From Geotalea sp. SG265 (lineage in GTDB: Bacteria; Desulfobacterota; Desulfuromonadia; Geobacterales; Geobacteraceae): DNA of 64,000 nt. The stretch spans positions 1 to 64,000 of the forward strand of contig NZ_JAKZFT010000010.1 in assembly GCF_022808985.1 (NCBI RefSeq), given 5' to 3'. The position numbers and the translations under genes are program-made. Within the stretch, counting starts at the first letter, position 1, and every line of letters begins with the position of its first letter. Shown piece by piece: positions 20,238 to 29,874 of the stretch. The notes under the pieces were generated by a model that saw nothing but the letters and a program-made list of their open reading frames with translations, was not told the DNA's origin and searched no databases.

Positions 20238-21227
20238 TCATTTCACTTTCTTTTCCGGAAAAACGATAGAGAGACCTTTCCCATTGCGGTCAATTCGGTA
20301 GGCAGGGAAAGTGTCACCATCGGCATCGAACACCACGCGAACCTTGTCGGGGTAGTTGCCGATCCTTGCCTTTGACAGTCCGAAGCGCTTCAGGGGAATT
20401 TCTCTTGCTGCCAGTGGGGCTTTACTCATGGGCACATCTATGACCAGCCGTGGGGGATCGATGAGGGTAAAGGCCTTATAGTCATCGAGCCTTGAATTAG
20501 CCGTAATCTCCAGAGCATTTCTGCTGATCCTGATGCCGTTTATGGTACGGGATGGATCGGGGCGGGGCACAACCGGGACCAGTATCGGCCGGGAAGAGAC
20601 GGGGGACGCTGGTTGGGCAGGGGGCGATAGGACCACTGCTGTGCCAGAGGCGGAAACAGGTATGGCTGCTGCTGCCGGCTGGGCTATCGGTGCCGGGGCT
20701 GACACCGCAACTGGCGCGGTAGTGAGCGCAGCGGCTGGTTTTTCGGCAGCCTCGGGGAGGCTGGCAGGCGGCTTTTCTCCATCTTCCCTTATCCCGGTTA
20801 CGGCGGCAGAAGCCTTCTTCGGCTTCAGGGTGACGAGCAGCCTTGAGCGGCTGCCGGCGTCCGCATGAACCGCATAATCGGCATCGGTCACCAAATCGAT
20901 GACGATCCTGGTTAAGGAAAAAGTGTTGGCCGCCTCTTTCCGTTCGACGCTGATTTTGGATATGAGGCCGGAACCGGTAATGACCGGATCTATTTGCCCC
21001 GGATCGGTGAGGGCAAGGTCGATGACGACCTTCAGCAGGTCAGGCATCCGGTAATAGGTGTATGTGAGGGGTGAGTCGGCGATGATTTCCACGTGTTGTG
21101 CGTTGGAACCGGGGACGGAAATGCGTACTTCGCTCAGGACAGGATTGGCTGCGGCAAGGCACGTGTTGCCGCAGCCGAAAGAGACGAGAAACATCGACAC
21201 CAGACAAAGCGTTCTGAAGTATTGCAT
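20238..21227 (-). CDS. Exported AMIN-domain protein
   Basis: 329 residues from ATG 21227 (GGGAG upstream) with a signal peptide (LCLVSMFLVSFGCGNTCLAA). It has two AMIN domains: LSEVRISVPGSNAQHVEIIAD...KVVIDL near residue 30-130, and INGIRISRNALEI...PPRLVIDVP near 230-329. A Pro/Ala-rich linker of about 100 residues joins them. AMIN domains bring periplasmic proteins to peptidoglycan or to secretin/pilus machinery. No amidase domain follows, so it is probably an assembly or localisation factor. It lies downstream of the cytochrome gene behind a terminator hairpin. Confidence 0.8.
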   Translation of the reverse strand: MQYFRTLCLVSMFLVSFGCGNTCLAAANPVLSEVRISVPGSNAQHVEIIADSPLTYTYYRMPDLLKVVIDLALTDPGQIDPVITGSGLISKISVERKEAANTFSLTRIVIDLVTDADYAVHADAGSRSRLLVTLKPKKASAAVTGIREDGEKPPASLPEAAEKPAAALTTAPVAVSAPAPIAQPAAAAIPVSASGTAVVLSPPAQPASPVSSRPILVPVVPRPDPSRTINGIRISRNALEITANSRLDDYKAFTLIDPPRLVIDVPMSKAPLAAREIPLKRFGLSKARIGNYPDKVRVVFDADGDTFPAYRIDRNGKGLSIVFPEKKVK

Positions 21228-21285
21228 GATGAATTCTCCCAATGCATTGAATTGATCCGACATCATCTGCGACAGCGGAATACAG

Positions 21286-21313
21286 AAAAGGCGAAGCCGG
21301 AGCTTCGCCTTTT
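21286..21313 (-). terminator. Rho-independent terminator of the cytochrome gene
   Basis: AAAAGGCGAAGC and GCTTCGCCTTTT form a 12-bp stem with a four-base loop, 30 bases beyond the cytochrome stop and ending in a T-run on the minus strand. It separates this gene from the AMIN gene. Confidence 0.8.
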
Positions 21314-21342
21314 CTGTTAAATGTTCATCGCGGGACAATCTG

Positions 21343-22365
21343 TTACATCTTGTGGCACTTCTCGCAGTCTCCAGTCACCGAGAAGGCATCTTTGGCATTG
21401 TGACAGGCACCGCAGGACGCACCACTTTCCATCTGGCCCATGGTGGCGTGCTTCACCCCTTTCTTGTAAGGGAAAAGCTTGGTGTGACAGTCGATGCACT
21501 TGTACATTCCCAGGTGAAAATCATGGCTGAAGGTGGCATCACCGGAGTCGGTCTTGAAGGTGATCTTGCCAGGCTTGAATCCTTTGTGGCATTTGTCACA
21601 GTCGCCGTTGGAGGAAAATGCTTCCTTGCCGTTGTGACAGGAACCACAGGATTTGCCCTTTTCCATTTCTGCCATAGTATAATGTTTGGCGCCGGCCTTG
21701 AATGGGAACACCCTGGTGTGGCAATCCTTGCAGCTGAACATTCCCGTATGGATTTTGTGGCTGAAGCTCGCGGGCTCTATGCCTTTGGGCTTGAAGGTGA
21801 TCTCTTTGGGGGTCATACCTTTGTGGCAGTTGCCGCAGTTGCCGGCAACGGTGAAAGCCTTGCTGCCGTTGTGACAGGCACCGCAGGTTTTTCCTTTTTC
21901 CATCTGGGCCATGGTAACATGCCCTTCTTTGCCGGTTATGACCTTGCCATTGTGACAGCTCTTGCATTTCCCGCCCAGGGTGCTGATGTGGGAATTGTGG
22001 CTGAATACGACATCGGTGGCCCCTTTGACCTTGTAGGTAATATTCCGCGGTTTACCTTTGTGGCAGCGGGTGCATGATTTTTCATCGGCAACGCTAAAGG
22101 CCTTGACGCCCGAGTGACAGGCACCACAGGATTTGGTTTTTTCCATCTCAGCCATGGTGAAGTGACGGCGCTTTCTCAGGTCGAAAATGGCGTTGTGGCA
22201 GATCCGGCAGTTGTTGTTGTATTGCTTCAGATGAACGTCATGGCTGAATACGACTGGGTCGGCATTGGCAAACTTGAACTGGATGTCCTTGGTCTCTTTT
22301 GCCTGGACCGACAGTGGGCTGGCAAAAAGAACGAGTAGTGCCAGGATGGTAAAGCGAAGCTGCAT
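21343..22365 (-). CDS. Dodecahaem c-type cytochrome made of four triheme c7 repeats
   Basis: Periplasmic electron carrier, 340 residues from ATG 22365 (AAAGGAG upstream), with a signal peptide ending SVQAKE. I count 12 CxxCH motifs: CRICH, CGACH, CTRCH, CKSCH, CGACH, CGNCH, CKDCH, CGSCH, CDKCH, CIDCH, CGACH and CEKCH. They fall in four repeats of about 75-80 residues, each with FSHxxHxxxxxxC, TMAxMEKGKxCGACHNG and xxCxxCHKG. From memory, this is the plan of the G. sulfurreducens GSU1996-type wire-like cytochromes. Likely role: electron storage or transfer between inner membrane and outer-surface reductases. Confidence 0.93.
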   Translation of the reverse strand: MQLRFTILALLVLFASPLSVQAKETKDIQFKFANADPVVFSHDVHLKQYNNNCRICHNAIFDLRKRRHFTMAEMEKTKSCGACHSGVKAFSVADEKSCTRCHKGKPRNITYKVKGATDVVFSHNSHISTLGGKCKSCHNGKVITGKEGHVTMAQMEKGKTCGACHNGSKAFTVAGNCGNCHKGMTPKEITFKPKGIEPASFSHKIHTGMFSCKDCHTRVFPFKAGAKHYTMAEMEKGKSCGSCHNGKEAFSSNGDCDKCHKGFKPGKITFKTDSGDATFSHDFHLGMYKCIDCHTKLFPYKKGVKHATMGQMESGASCGACHNAKDAFSVTGDCEKCHKM

Positions 22366-22497
22366 GATGCACTCCTTTATGAGAAATTTTTTTTGTTTGA
22401 ATTTGAGGTTTTTGACTATACACTCAGACTTGTGAATCGTCAATACTATTGTACTTATGGAGAAAGGCTGTTCAAGCCTCTACCGGGGGAGTTGGTC

Positions 22498-23028
22498 ATG
22501 GGTATCCTACGCTTTGCCGTGTTGTCGGTCTGGCTGTTGTTGCCTGCATCACCATCGGCGGCTGCAGTGTACGAGTGGGTGGACGACAGCGGAGTAATTC
22601 ATTTCACTGACAATGCCGACAAAATTCCGCGCAAATATCAGAAAAAGGCCCGAATGAAAGGGTCCGACGACGGCTCGGTCACCGTTACCCCTGCGACGGT
22701 GCCGTCCGATTGGCAACACGAGCGGCAGGCAACCGATGTGGGCATGGAGCCGGTCCGCAATGACGAGGGCATGTGGCGGTCCCGCTTTGGTACCTTGCGC
22801 GAGGAAAAAAAGCAGATTGAGAAAGGGCTCCCTGCAAAGCGGGAAAAACTGGCGACGCTCAGGCGGAAGAGGGTTATCTACCAGCGGGGCAGCGATCGGA
22901 CCGCCTATAACGAGCTGAATGCCGACATTGAAAGGGATGAAGCGCGGATAAAGGAGCTGGATCAGAAACTACAGGAGCTGAATGCCGAGGCGTCAAGGGC
23001 AGGCGTACCTATGGAGTGGCGGCAATAA
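22498..23028 (+). CDS. Exported DUF4124-domain protein
   Basis: 176 residues from ATG 22498. After the signal peptide (LLLPASPSAAA) comes the DUF4124 module VYEWVDDSGVIHFTDNADKIP. A charged coiled coil follows (REEKKQIEKGLPAKREKLATL, NADIERDEARIKELDQKLQE). DUF4124 proteins are common envelope proteins of unknown task. The frame is open to 22393 but that part overlaps the upstream divergent promoter region. Convergent with the next gene. Confidence 0.75.
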   Translation: MGILRFAVLSVWLLLPASPSAAAVYEWVDDSGVIHFTDNADKIPRKYQKKARMKGSDDGSVTVTPATVPSDWQHERQATDVGMEPVRNDEGMWRSRFGTLREEKKQIEKGLPAKREKLATLRRKRVIYQRGSDRTAYNELNADIERDEARIKELDQKLQELNAEASRAGVPMEWRQ

Positions 23029-23033
23029 AGAGG

Positions 23034-23558
23034 TCAACGCCTGCGCGGCTTCTTCTCCAGTTCCATGTCCAGATATTTGAGGCGCTCGATGGTCTTCTTG
23101 AGTTCCTTGTTCTCCTTTATTAATGAAAAGTTCTGCCCTCTGAGGCCGGACAACTCCCGGTTCTCCCGGACGAGAATTCTGATCTCCCTGTTCTGGCGCT
23201 GGGTCTCTTTGATTACCGCCACCAGTGGTGCTGCCAGCCGTGCCCATGGACTTGAAGGATAATTGCGCTGTAGTGTTTCCAGCCGGATCAGCGGCTGCTC
23301 CAGGTCTTCTCTGACAATACCCGATTTCAACTGCATCAGGCTCAGGCGGAAGAGGGCCTCGTCGGTCACTCCCGCCACCCCTTTCTGTGCTACCACCTCT
23401 TTAAGGCGCTTTTCCGCTTCCTGCTCCTTACCCTCTTCGTACAGCCTGACCGCATGGGCCAAGTCGCTGTTCCGGTCCAGGTTCAGAATGCCGCTTCCTT
23501 CCCTGCCCGTTGTGCAGGCGCTCAACGCCATGAACAGGATAAGCGCTATCTTTTTCAT
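23034..23558 (-). CDS. Lipoprotein with C-terminal coiled coil
   Basis: 174 residues starting MKKIALILFMALSACTTG, a lipoprotein signal. A TPR-like helical part follows (AHAVRLYEEGKEQEAEKRLKE), then a coiled coil rich in RENRELSGLRGQN and basic residues at the end. Start ATG 23558 overlaps the stop of the diguanylate cyclase gene (ATGA), so the two are translated together; the longer frame to 23825 is the shadow of that gene. It may be an envelope partner of the c-di-GMP enzyme, by context only. Confidence 0.75.
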   Translation of the reverse strand: MKKIALILFMALSACTTGREGSGILNLDRNSDLAHAVRLYEEGKEQEAEKRLKEVVAQKGVAGVTDEALFRLSLMQLKSGIVREDLEQPLIRLETLQRNYPSSPWARLAAPLVAVIKETQRQNREIRILVRENRELSGLRGQNFSLIKENKELKKTIERLKYLDMELEKKPRRR

Positions 23559-24883
23559 CTTTTGACCTTGCGCCGGTTTATCAGGTAATTGCTCCCCGGC
23601 ATGGATTTGACGTAATCCTTGATTTCGGCAGCTGCCTTGGCGATGGCCACAGCGGAATCGAACTCCCCCTTCCGGCAGATGGTAATGGCAATGGAAATGG
23701 TCATGATCGGAAAGATGCGCGGCACCCCGTAGCGGTCCACCGCATCGATCGCCCCCCTGGCCAGGTCCTCGGAGGTATAGTGGTTGCGAATCTCTTCGTC
23801 GAACATCTTTATGACCGTTTCGCATGCGGGAACGGCGTTTTCCATGGCAACAACCATGATGAAGTCGTCGCCGCCGATGTGGCCGACAAATGCATCCTCT
23901 TCCGCTTTCTCCTGTACCGCTCGATAAATTATCTCGCCGGCCTTTTTAATGACCTCGCTCGCTTTAATGTAGCCGTAGTGATCGTTGTAGGCCTTCAGGT
24001 TGTCCAGGTCGGCGTAACAGACGGCAAAAGGTACGTCATCCTGCAGCCTTTTGTTGAGAACTCCTTCGATGGCGATATTGCCCGGCAGTCTGGTCAGAGG
24101 GCTGGCATCCAGGCTCACCTGTTCCAGAACCTTGAGCCGTGCAGCCATGCTGATGAAATCCCTTGCCAGGTCGCCGATTTCGTCATGGGCCTTTATTTTG
24201 GGGTCGTAGTCGAAGTCCCCTTCGGCGATTTTGTGGGTCGCCGTCTTGAGCCTTCTGACGGCGGTGGAAACGTTATAGATGAAGAGGCTTGCGACAATTA
24301 GTCCCAGGAGGAATCCTGTCAGGGAGAGGACGATGGTCCAGGCGATGGTGGAGGTTTCTTTTTGGTCAGCCGCCTGTAGCTTTGTCTTAAGCTGTTCTCT
24401 GGTGTTGTTGTAAATGAGATCGATGTCGTTGTAGACCTGCGTCGTGGCATCTTTCAGCGCCTCCTGGTCCCCTTTTCCCGAAAACAGCTTGCCGATGTTC
24501 AACCTGTATGTGGCATAACTTTTGACCAGAGGAGGGACGTCAGGCTGCTGCCGGTTTTTTCCCAGCTTCTGCAGCAGGTCCAGGAATTCGATCTCCCTGC
24601 TGCGGAACATTTCAGCAAATTCAGGGCTTTTCAATATCTGGTATTTCGCGGCATATCGCTCCTGGGCCTGGAGGGTTTCCCGGAGCTTGCCCGTTGCACT
24701 GAGTATGGCCAGATCTTTTCTGGCAATGTCGGTGGCTATGTTGTGGATGGAGTAGATGCCGATGATGGAGAAGATAATGGCGGCGACGGTAAAGAAAGCC
24801 ATGGCCACATAACCCGCAATTAACCGTTGAACAAGAGTCAATGGTGGTGAAAATGATTTTATTTTCATGAACGGGTTTGGCAT
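23555..24883 (-). CDS. Membrane diguanylate cyclase with HAMP and GGDEF domains
   Basis: 442 residues. An N-terminal membrane helix (YVAMAFFTVAAIIFSIIGIY), a four-helix-like periplasmic sensor (about 45-190), a second membrane helix near 200, a HAMP domain (VRRLKTATHKIAEGDFDY) and a C-terminal GGDEF domain near 265-430. The active-site motif is GGDDF (IGGDDFIMV), a conservative variant, so cyclase activity is likely but not certain. No inhibitory RxxD was identified with confidence. Alternative start ATG 24868 is five codons later. Coupled to the lipoprotein gene downstream. Confidence 0.85.
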   Translation of the reverse strand: MPNPFMKIKSFSPPLTLVQRLIAGYVAMAFFTVAAIIFSIIGIYSIHNIATDIARKDLAILSATGKLRETLQAQERYAAKYQILKSPEFAEMFRSREIEFLDLLQKLGKNRQQPDVPPLVKSYATYRLNIGKLFSGKGDQEALKDATTQVYNDIDLIYNNTREQLKTKLQAADQKETSTIAWTIVLSLTGFLLGLIVASLFIYNVSTAVRRLKTATHKIAEGDFDYDPKIKAHDEIGDLARDFISMAARLKVLEQVSLDASPLTRLPGNIAIEGVLNKRLQDDVPFAVCYADLDNLKAYNDHYGYIKASEVIKKAGEIIYRAVQEKAEEDAFVGHIGGDDFIMVVAMENAVPACETVIKMFDEEIRNHYTSEDLARGAIDAVDRYGVPRIFPIMTISIAITICRKGEFDSAVAIAKAAAEIKDYVKSMPGSNYLINRRKVKR

Positions 24884-25006
24884 GACTCGGTCATTTTATT
24901 GCAACAGTCCCGTTTAGTCAAATCATTAGCAGGGTATAACTCCTGCCGTGTGCCGATGTGGTTGAAACCGGCGGCCGATGGCAATGTAACGACCGTGTAT
25001 TAGCGG

Positions 25007-25035
25007 TTGCGAGCGGGGTTGAGCTGTGTTATAAA
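25007..25035 (+). promoter_or_regulatory. Sigma-70 type promoter of nadC
   Basis: TTGCGA (25007-25012), 17-base spacer, TATAAA (25030-25035). Transcription would begin near 25042, giving a leader of about 25 bases before the nadC ATG, with GGGAG as ribosome site. Confidence 0.7.
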
Positions 25036-25066
25036 AAGCCACTAAAATAAAAATGGGAGACAATAC

Positions 25067-25897
25067 ATGATCGGGCTGGACGCAATTATAGAAAACGCCC
25101 TCATGGAGGATATTCATACCGGCGATCTCACCACCCAGGCCGTAATGGGCGAAAAACGGACGATGTGTGCCGTCCTCAAGGCCAAAGAGGATCTTGTCCT
25201 GGCCGGCATAGAGGTGGCTGCCAGTGTCTTCCATTTTCTCGACCGTTCGATCACCTTCCAAGCTCATTTTGCCGACGGCTCCCGTATCGGCAAAGGATCC
25301 ATCATTGCGGAGATATCCGGTGATGCCGCATTTCTTCTCCAGGGGGAACGGGTTGCCCTGAATCTCCTGCAGCGCATGTGCGGAGTGGCTACCCAGACTG
25401 CCGCCTATGTGGAAGCGGTCCGTGGGACCGGCGCCCGCGTGGTGGACACCCGCAAAACCACACCAGGCCTGAGGATGCTGGAAAAGTATGCCGTCAGAGT
25501 CGGCGGCGGCATCAATCATCGCACCGGTCTCTACGATGGCATTCTCATCAAGGAAAATCATATTGCCGCTGCCGGCGGCATCACCGAGGCGATAACCCGT
25601 GCCCGGGCATATATACCGCACACCCTGAAGATCGAAGTGGAGACGGAAACCCTCCCGCAGGTATCTGAAGCCCTTGCGGCGGGTGCCGACATCATCATGC
25701 TCGACAACATGGATGTGGCGACCATGGTCGAAGCCGTTGCCATGATAGGAGGCAAGGCTCTCACCGAGGCGTCAGGGGGGGTCAATCTGTCAACGATCAG
25801 GCAGATTGCCGAAACCGGGGTGAATATCATCTCCGTGGGTGCCCTGACCCATTCGGTGCGGGCCATGGATATATCCATGCTCATGGAGGGGTGTTGA
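25067..25897 (+). CDS. Nicotinate-nucleotide pyrophosphorylase (carboxylating)
   Basis: Last step of de novo NAD precursor synthesis: quinolinate and PRPP give nicotinate mononucleotide, CO2 and PPi. 276 residues, normal length. Recognisable: EDIHTGDLTT, ALNLLQRMCGVAT, VDTRKTTPGLRMLEKYAVRVGG (substrate-binding Arg/Lys), LIKENHI, IEVE and MLDNM. The first of three cofactor genes (nadC, birA, coaX). The stop overlaps the birA GTG by seven bases. Confidence 0.96.
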   Translation: MIGLDAIIENALMEDIHTGDLTTQAVMGEKRTMCAVLKAKEDLVLAGIEVAASVFHFLDRSITFQAHFADGSRIGKGSIIAEISGDAAFLLQGERVALNLLQRMCGVATQTAAYVEAVRGTGARVVDTRKTTPGLRMLEKYAVRVGGGINHRTGLYDGILIKENHIAAAGGITEAITRARAYIPHTLKIEVETETLPQVSEALAAGADIIMLDNMDVATMVEAVAMIGGKALTEASGGVNLSTIRQIAETGVNIISVGALTHSVRAMDISMLMEGC

Positions 25898-26904
25898 AAG
25901 AAGGAAAGCTCCAGACCGCAGACAAGGGCACTCAAACCTTAAACCGACGGATTCTTGAAATCTTCAGGGAGCGGAAGGGGGAGGTTATTTCCGGGGAGGA
26001 ACTGAGCACCATGCTCGGCATTTCCCGGACGGCGGTCTGGAAGCATGTGGAAGGATTGCGGAAATTGGGCTACACCGTCAGTGCCGTACCGGCAAAAGGG
26101 TACCGCATGGTGGCCTCTCCCGAAAGACTGGTGGCCGACGAAATCGCGGCAGGGCTTTCGACCGAGCGGATCGGCACCAGGATCGTCTGTCTCGACGAGA
26201 CCGATTCCACTAACAACGTCGCCTTCAGACTTGCCGAAGAAGGTACCGTCGAAGGGACCGTGGTCATTGCCGATGCCCAGTCCCGGGGCAAGGGTAGGCT
26301 TGGCCGTTCATGGGCCTCACCAAAAGGGGTCAATCTTTACTGCTCGGTGGTGCTCAGACCCGCAGTGCCGCCGGTCGCCGCTTCCCAGCTTACCTTTCTT
26401 TCGGTGGTTGCCGTAGCCAGGGCCATTGAGCTGACCACTCCCCTCAAGGCATGGATCAAATGGCCGAACGACATCCTTATCGATGGCCGGAAGATCGCCG
26501 GGCTCCTGAACGAGATGAGCGCGGAAACGGAAAAGGTGAACTTCGTCGTGCTCGGCATCGGCGTCAACATCAATATGCGCAGGGAGCAGTTTCCTCCGGA
26601 CCTCCGCCATCCCGCCAGTTCCCTCTACCTGGAAAACGGGGAGGAACTGGACCGGAACCGCTTCATCTGCACGCTCCTCCGGGAGCTTGACGAACTTTAC
26701 GCAATATATCTCCGCTTGGGATATGGACCGGTCCGGGAAGAATGGCTGTCGCGTTCCCAGTTACACGGGCGCAAGGCCCGGATCGATGCCCAGAACGGGA
26801 GTGTGATCGGGATCATAAATGGTATCGATGACATGGGCGCACTGCTCCTCGATATGGACGGCCGGGAAGAGCGGATCCTTTCTGGAGATGTGACACTGTT
26901 ATAA
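25891..26904 (+). CDS. Bifunctional biotin ligase/biotin operon repressor
   Basis: 337 residues. N-terminal winged HTH ([21 protein letters not shown], about 35-55), then the ligase domain with the biotinoyl-AMP loop [31 protein letters not shown] and IGVNIN, and a C-terminal SH3-like domain ([20 protein letters not shown]). It attaches biotin to carboxylases and may repress biotin synthesis genes. GTG 25891 is preceded by GGAGGG and overlaps nadC. The first 20 residues vary from the family, and a start further inside is possible. Confidence 0.95.
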   Translation: MLKEGKLQTADKGTQTLNRRILEIFRERKGEVISGEELSTMLGISRTAVWKHVEGLRKLGYTVSAVPAKGYRMVASPERLVADEIAAGLSTERIGTRIVCLDETDSTNNVAFRLAEEGTVEGTVVIADAQSRGKGRLGRSWASPKGVNLYCSVVLRPAVPPVAASQLTFLSVVAVARAIELTTPLKAWIKWPNDILIDGRKIAGLLNEMSAETEKVNFVVLGIGVNINMRREQFPPDLRHPASSLYLENGEELDRNRFICTLLRELDELYAIYLRLGYGPVREEWLSRSQLHGRKARIDAQNGSVIGIINGIDDMGALLLDMDGREERILSGDVTLL

Positions 26905-26923
26905 GCATGGCTGTGGGGGAAAT

Positions 26924-27694
26924 GTGCTTCTGGTAATTGATGTGGGAAACAGCAACATTGTTCTGGGAATCTACGACGAGAGCCGCTTGGTCAGGGACTG
27001 GCGGATATCCACCGACAAATCCAAGACACCGGATGAATATGGCATCCTGGTCAACGAGCTTTTCAGGCTTGCGGGGATCGATTTTTCCCGCATTACCGAT
27101 ATAATTATCTCTTCGGTCGTACCGACACTAACCGGCGTACTGGAGAAGCTGTCACTGCAATACTTCGGCTTCAAGCCGTATGTGATCGGCCCCGGGATCA
27201 AAACCGGCATGTCCATCCATTACGATAATCCCAAAGAGGTTGGGGCCGATCGCATCGTCAATGCGGTTGCAGGCTATGAAAAACACCATGGCGCCTTGAT
27301 TATCGTCGATTTCGGCACTGCCACCACCTTCGATTACGTGAATAAGCGGGGTGAGTACTGTGGTGGAGCCATTGCCCCGGGGCTCGTGATCTCCATGGAA
27401 GCCCTGTTTCAAAAGGCGAGCAAACTGCCGCGCGTGGAGATAACCAAGCCGCCTGTAATAGTGGCGAAAAACACCGTCAACTCCATGCAAGCCGGCATCT
27501 TTTACGGCTATGTGGGACTGGTGGACGGCATCGTGACAAGAATGAAGGGGGAGGGAAAGGAAAATCCGAAGGTGATCGCCACCGGGGGGCTCGCGGGTCT
27601 CATTGCACCCGAATCCACAACCATCGAGGAAGTGGATGAGTATTTGACTCTGGAAGGGCTGCGGATACTGTACCAGAGAAACCGGGAAAGTTAA
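26924..27694 (+). CDS. Type III pantothenate kinase
   Basis: First step of CoA synthesis; ASKHA-fold kinase that uses ATP and a monovalent cation. 256 residues with [15 protein letters not shown], the pantothenate pocket [16 protein letters not shown], the catalytic [11 protein letters not shown], and [18 protein letters not shown] 26924 follows GGGGGAAAT; it stands 19 bases after birA, so the cofactor genes form one operon. Confidence 0.95.
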   Translation: MLLVIDVGNSNIVLGIYDESRLVRDWRISTDKSKTPDEYGILVNELFRLAGIDFSRITDIIISSVVPTLTGVLEKLSLQYFGFKPYVIGPGIKTGMSIHYDNPKEVGADRIVNAVAGYEKHHGALIIVDFGTATTFDYVNKRGEYCGGAIAPGLVISMEALFQKASKLPRVEITKPPVIVAKNTVNSMQAGIFYGYVGLVDGIVTRMKGEGKENPKVIATGGLAGLIAPESTTIEEVDEYLTLEGLRILYQRNRES

Positions 27695-27760
27695 GCGAGG
27701 TCCGTTTTTTCCCTGCGGCCTCGGTTTAGCATTGAACATCTCACTTCAAGGGGGGGGCGT

Positions 27761-29854
27761 ATGGGAAAGTATGACACGGCAATGTTGCGAAACCTTGGTG
27801 TTGTTGCTCACGGCGGGGCCGGTAAAACCTCTTTAACCGAAGCGATTCTTTTCAATGCGGGGATGATCGACCGGCTGGGCAGGGTGGACGATGGTACCTC
27901 CACCATGGATTTCGAGCCCGAGGAGGTCAAGCGCAAGATCACAATTACCTCTTCCCTCAATCATTGCGAATGGAATGGCCATTCCATTCATATCGTCGAT
28001 ACACCCGGCTACGGCAACTTCATCGCCGATACCCGTTCCTGCATGCGGGCGTTGGGGGGAGCCGTACTCATTCTTTCGGCTATTTCGGGGGTCAAGGTCC
28101 AGACGGAAGAGGTGTGGGGGTGGGCTGACGAATTCGAGGTTCCCCGCATTGCCTTTGTCAACAAGATGGACCGTGAACGGGCCAGCTTCCTGCGTGCCAT
28201 CGACGACATGGAAAAGGTGTTGGGGGTCAAGGGGGTTGCGGTCCAGATGCCCATGGGGGCGGAGGAGAATTTCAGCGGCGTCATCGATCTGATCAGAATG
28301 AAAGCCTATCGCTACCAAAAGGACCTCTCCGGCACGTTTTCCGAGGAAGAAATTCCCGCCGAGTTCCTGGACGAAGCCAAAAGGCTCAGGGAGCAGATGG
28401 TTGAGACCGTTGCCGAGGCTTACGACTCCCTAACGGAAAAATATCTGGAAGCGGGCGAACTGACGGAGGATGAGATTCTGGACGGCCTGCGTGTCGGTAC
28501 CCTTCGCTATACTTTCACGCCTGTTCTGTGCGGTTCCGCAGTAATGAATATCGGCGTCAACCAGTTGCTGGATTACATCTGCGCTTGTTTGCCGTCTCCA
28601 CTGGACCGCGGCAAGGTACTGGGAACCAACCCCAAGAGCGGAGAGCTGGCAGAGCGGGCACCGGATGAAAAGGAGCCCTTCTCTGCGCTGGTTTTCAAAA
28701 CCACATCCGACCCCTATACGGGCAAGATCAGCGTTTTCCGGGTCTATTCCGGAACACTCAACTCCGATTCCACCGTCTATAATCCCAACCGGGAGAGCAT
28801 GGAGCGGATCGGACAGATATACGAACTGGAAGGGAAGAAGCAGAAGCCGATCAAACAGGCGGTTGCCGGCGATATCGTCGCCGTCTCAAAGTTGAAGGAT
28901 ACCCTGACCGGTGATACCCTCTGCGATCCGGAGAAGCCCATAATCTACGAGCCGGCCAAACCGATGCAACCGGTTATCTCCTATGCCATCCTGCCCAAGA
29001 CGAAAAACGACGAGGACAAGATTCATGGCGCCCTGCAGCGGCTCATGGAAGAAGATCAAACCCTTGAGGTTCATCGGGACGAAAAAACCCGCGAATTGAT
29101 AATTTCCGGCATGGGGCAGGTGCACCTTGAGGTGACTGTCGAGAAGCTGAAACGGAAATTCAGCGTGGATGTGGAACTGAAGACGCCGAAGGTACCGTAC
29201 CTGGAGACCTTCAAGGGGACGGTCAAGGTTCAGGGCAAGTACAAGAAACAATCGGGGGGGCGCGGCCAATACGGCGACTGCTGGGTGGAGTTCAGCCCTC
29301 TGACCCGGGGAGAGGGGTTCGTCTTTGAAGACCGCATTGTCGGAGGTGTCATTCCGCGACAGTACATCCCGGCAGTGGAAAAGGGGATCAGTGAGGCCTC
29401 CCAGGAAGGCTTCCTCGCCGGCTATCCACTGGTCGATTTCAAGGCGTCACTCTATGACGGCTCCTTTCACACGGTGGACTCATCGGAGATGGCCTTCAAG
29501 GTTGCCGGTTCACTCGCTTTGAAGAAGGCCATGGAAACGGCGAAACCGGTGTTGCTGGAACCGATCATGAACATGAAGATCACCGTGCCCGAAGAGACCA
29601 TGGGGGACGTCATCGGCGACCTGAATTCAAGACGGGGCAAGGTTGTCGGCGTGGAGCCGAAAGCCAACTCACAAATCATACGGGCGGTCGTTCCCATGTC
29701 CGAGGTCCTGGCCTATTCGTCGGACCTGCGCTCCATGACCAGCGACCGCGGCCTGTTCACCACAGAGTTTTCCCATTACGAAGAGGTACCGGGGCATCTC
29801 GCCCAGAAGATCGTCAGCGAAGCTGCCGCAAATCAGAAACACGCGAACCATTAG
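27761..29854 (+). CDS. Elongation factor G-like GTPase (paralogue of FusA)
   Basis: 697 residues with the full EF-G plan: GTPase domain, domain II (PFSALVFKTTSDPYTGKISVFRVYSG), III, IV (KQSGGRGQYGDCWVEF) and V (EPIMNMKITVPEETMGDVIGDL). Differences from canonical FusA: G1 is AHGGAGKTS, G3 is DTPGYGNF instead of DTPGHVDF (the catalytic His is replaced by Tyr), and KRKITITSS replaces the usual switch I. NKMD (G4) is intact. This marks the EF-G-like subfamily of unclear role (ribosome recycling, stress or a specialised translocase). It is not next to str operon genes, as true fusA would be. Confidence 0.85.
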   Translation: MGKYDTAMLRNLGVVAHGGAGKTSLTEAILFNAGMIDRLGRVDDGTSTMDFEPEEVKRKITITSSLNHCEWNGHSIHIVDTPGYGNFIADTRSCMRALGGAVLILSAISGVKVQTEEVWGWADEFEVPRIAFVNKMDRERASFLRAIDDMEKVLGVKGVAVQMPMGAEENFSGVIDLIRMKAYRYQKDLSGTFSEEEIPAEFLDEAKRLREQMVETVAEAYDSLTEKYLEAGELTEDEILDGLRVGTLRYTFTPVLCGSAVMNIGVNQLLDYICACLPSPLDRGKVLGTNPKSGELAERAPDEKEPFSALVFKTTSDPYTGKISVFRVYSGTLNSDSTVYNPNRESMERIGQIYELEGKKQKPIKQAVAGDIVAVSKLKDTLTGDTLCDPEKPIIYEPAKPMQPVISYAILPKTKNDEDKIHGALQRLMEEDQTLEVHRDEKTRELIISGMGQVHLEVTVEKLKRKFSVDVELKTPKVPYLETFKGTVKVQGKYKKQSGGRGQYGDCWVEFSPLTRGEGFVFEDRIVGGVIPRQYIPAVEKGISEASQEGFLAGYPLVDFKASLYDGSFHTVDSSEMAFKVAGSLALKKAMETAKPVLLEPIMNMKITVPEETMGDVIGDLNSRRGKVVGVEPKANSQIIRAVVPMSEVLAYSSDLRSMTSDRGLFTTEFSHYEEVPGHLAQKIVSEAAANQKHANH

Positions 29855-29874
29855 CATGAGGAGGAAGTGAGACG

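Noticed and set aside
20533-20868. 111-residue plus-strand frame
   Set aside because: It is opposite the Pro/Ala-rich linker of the AMIN protein and reflects its biased composition.
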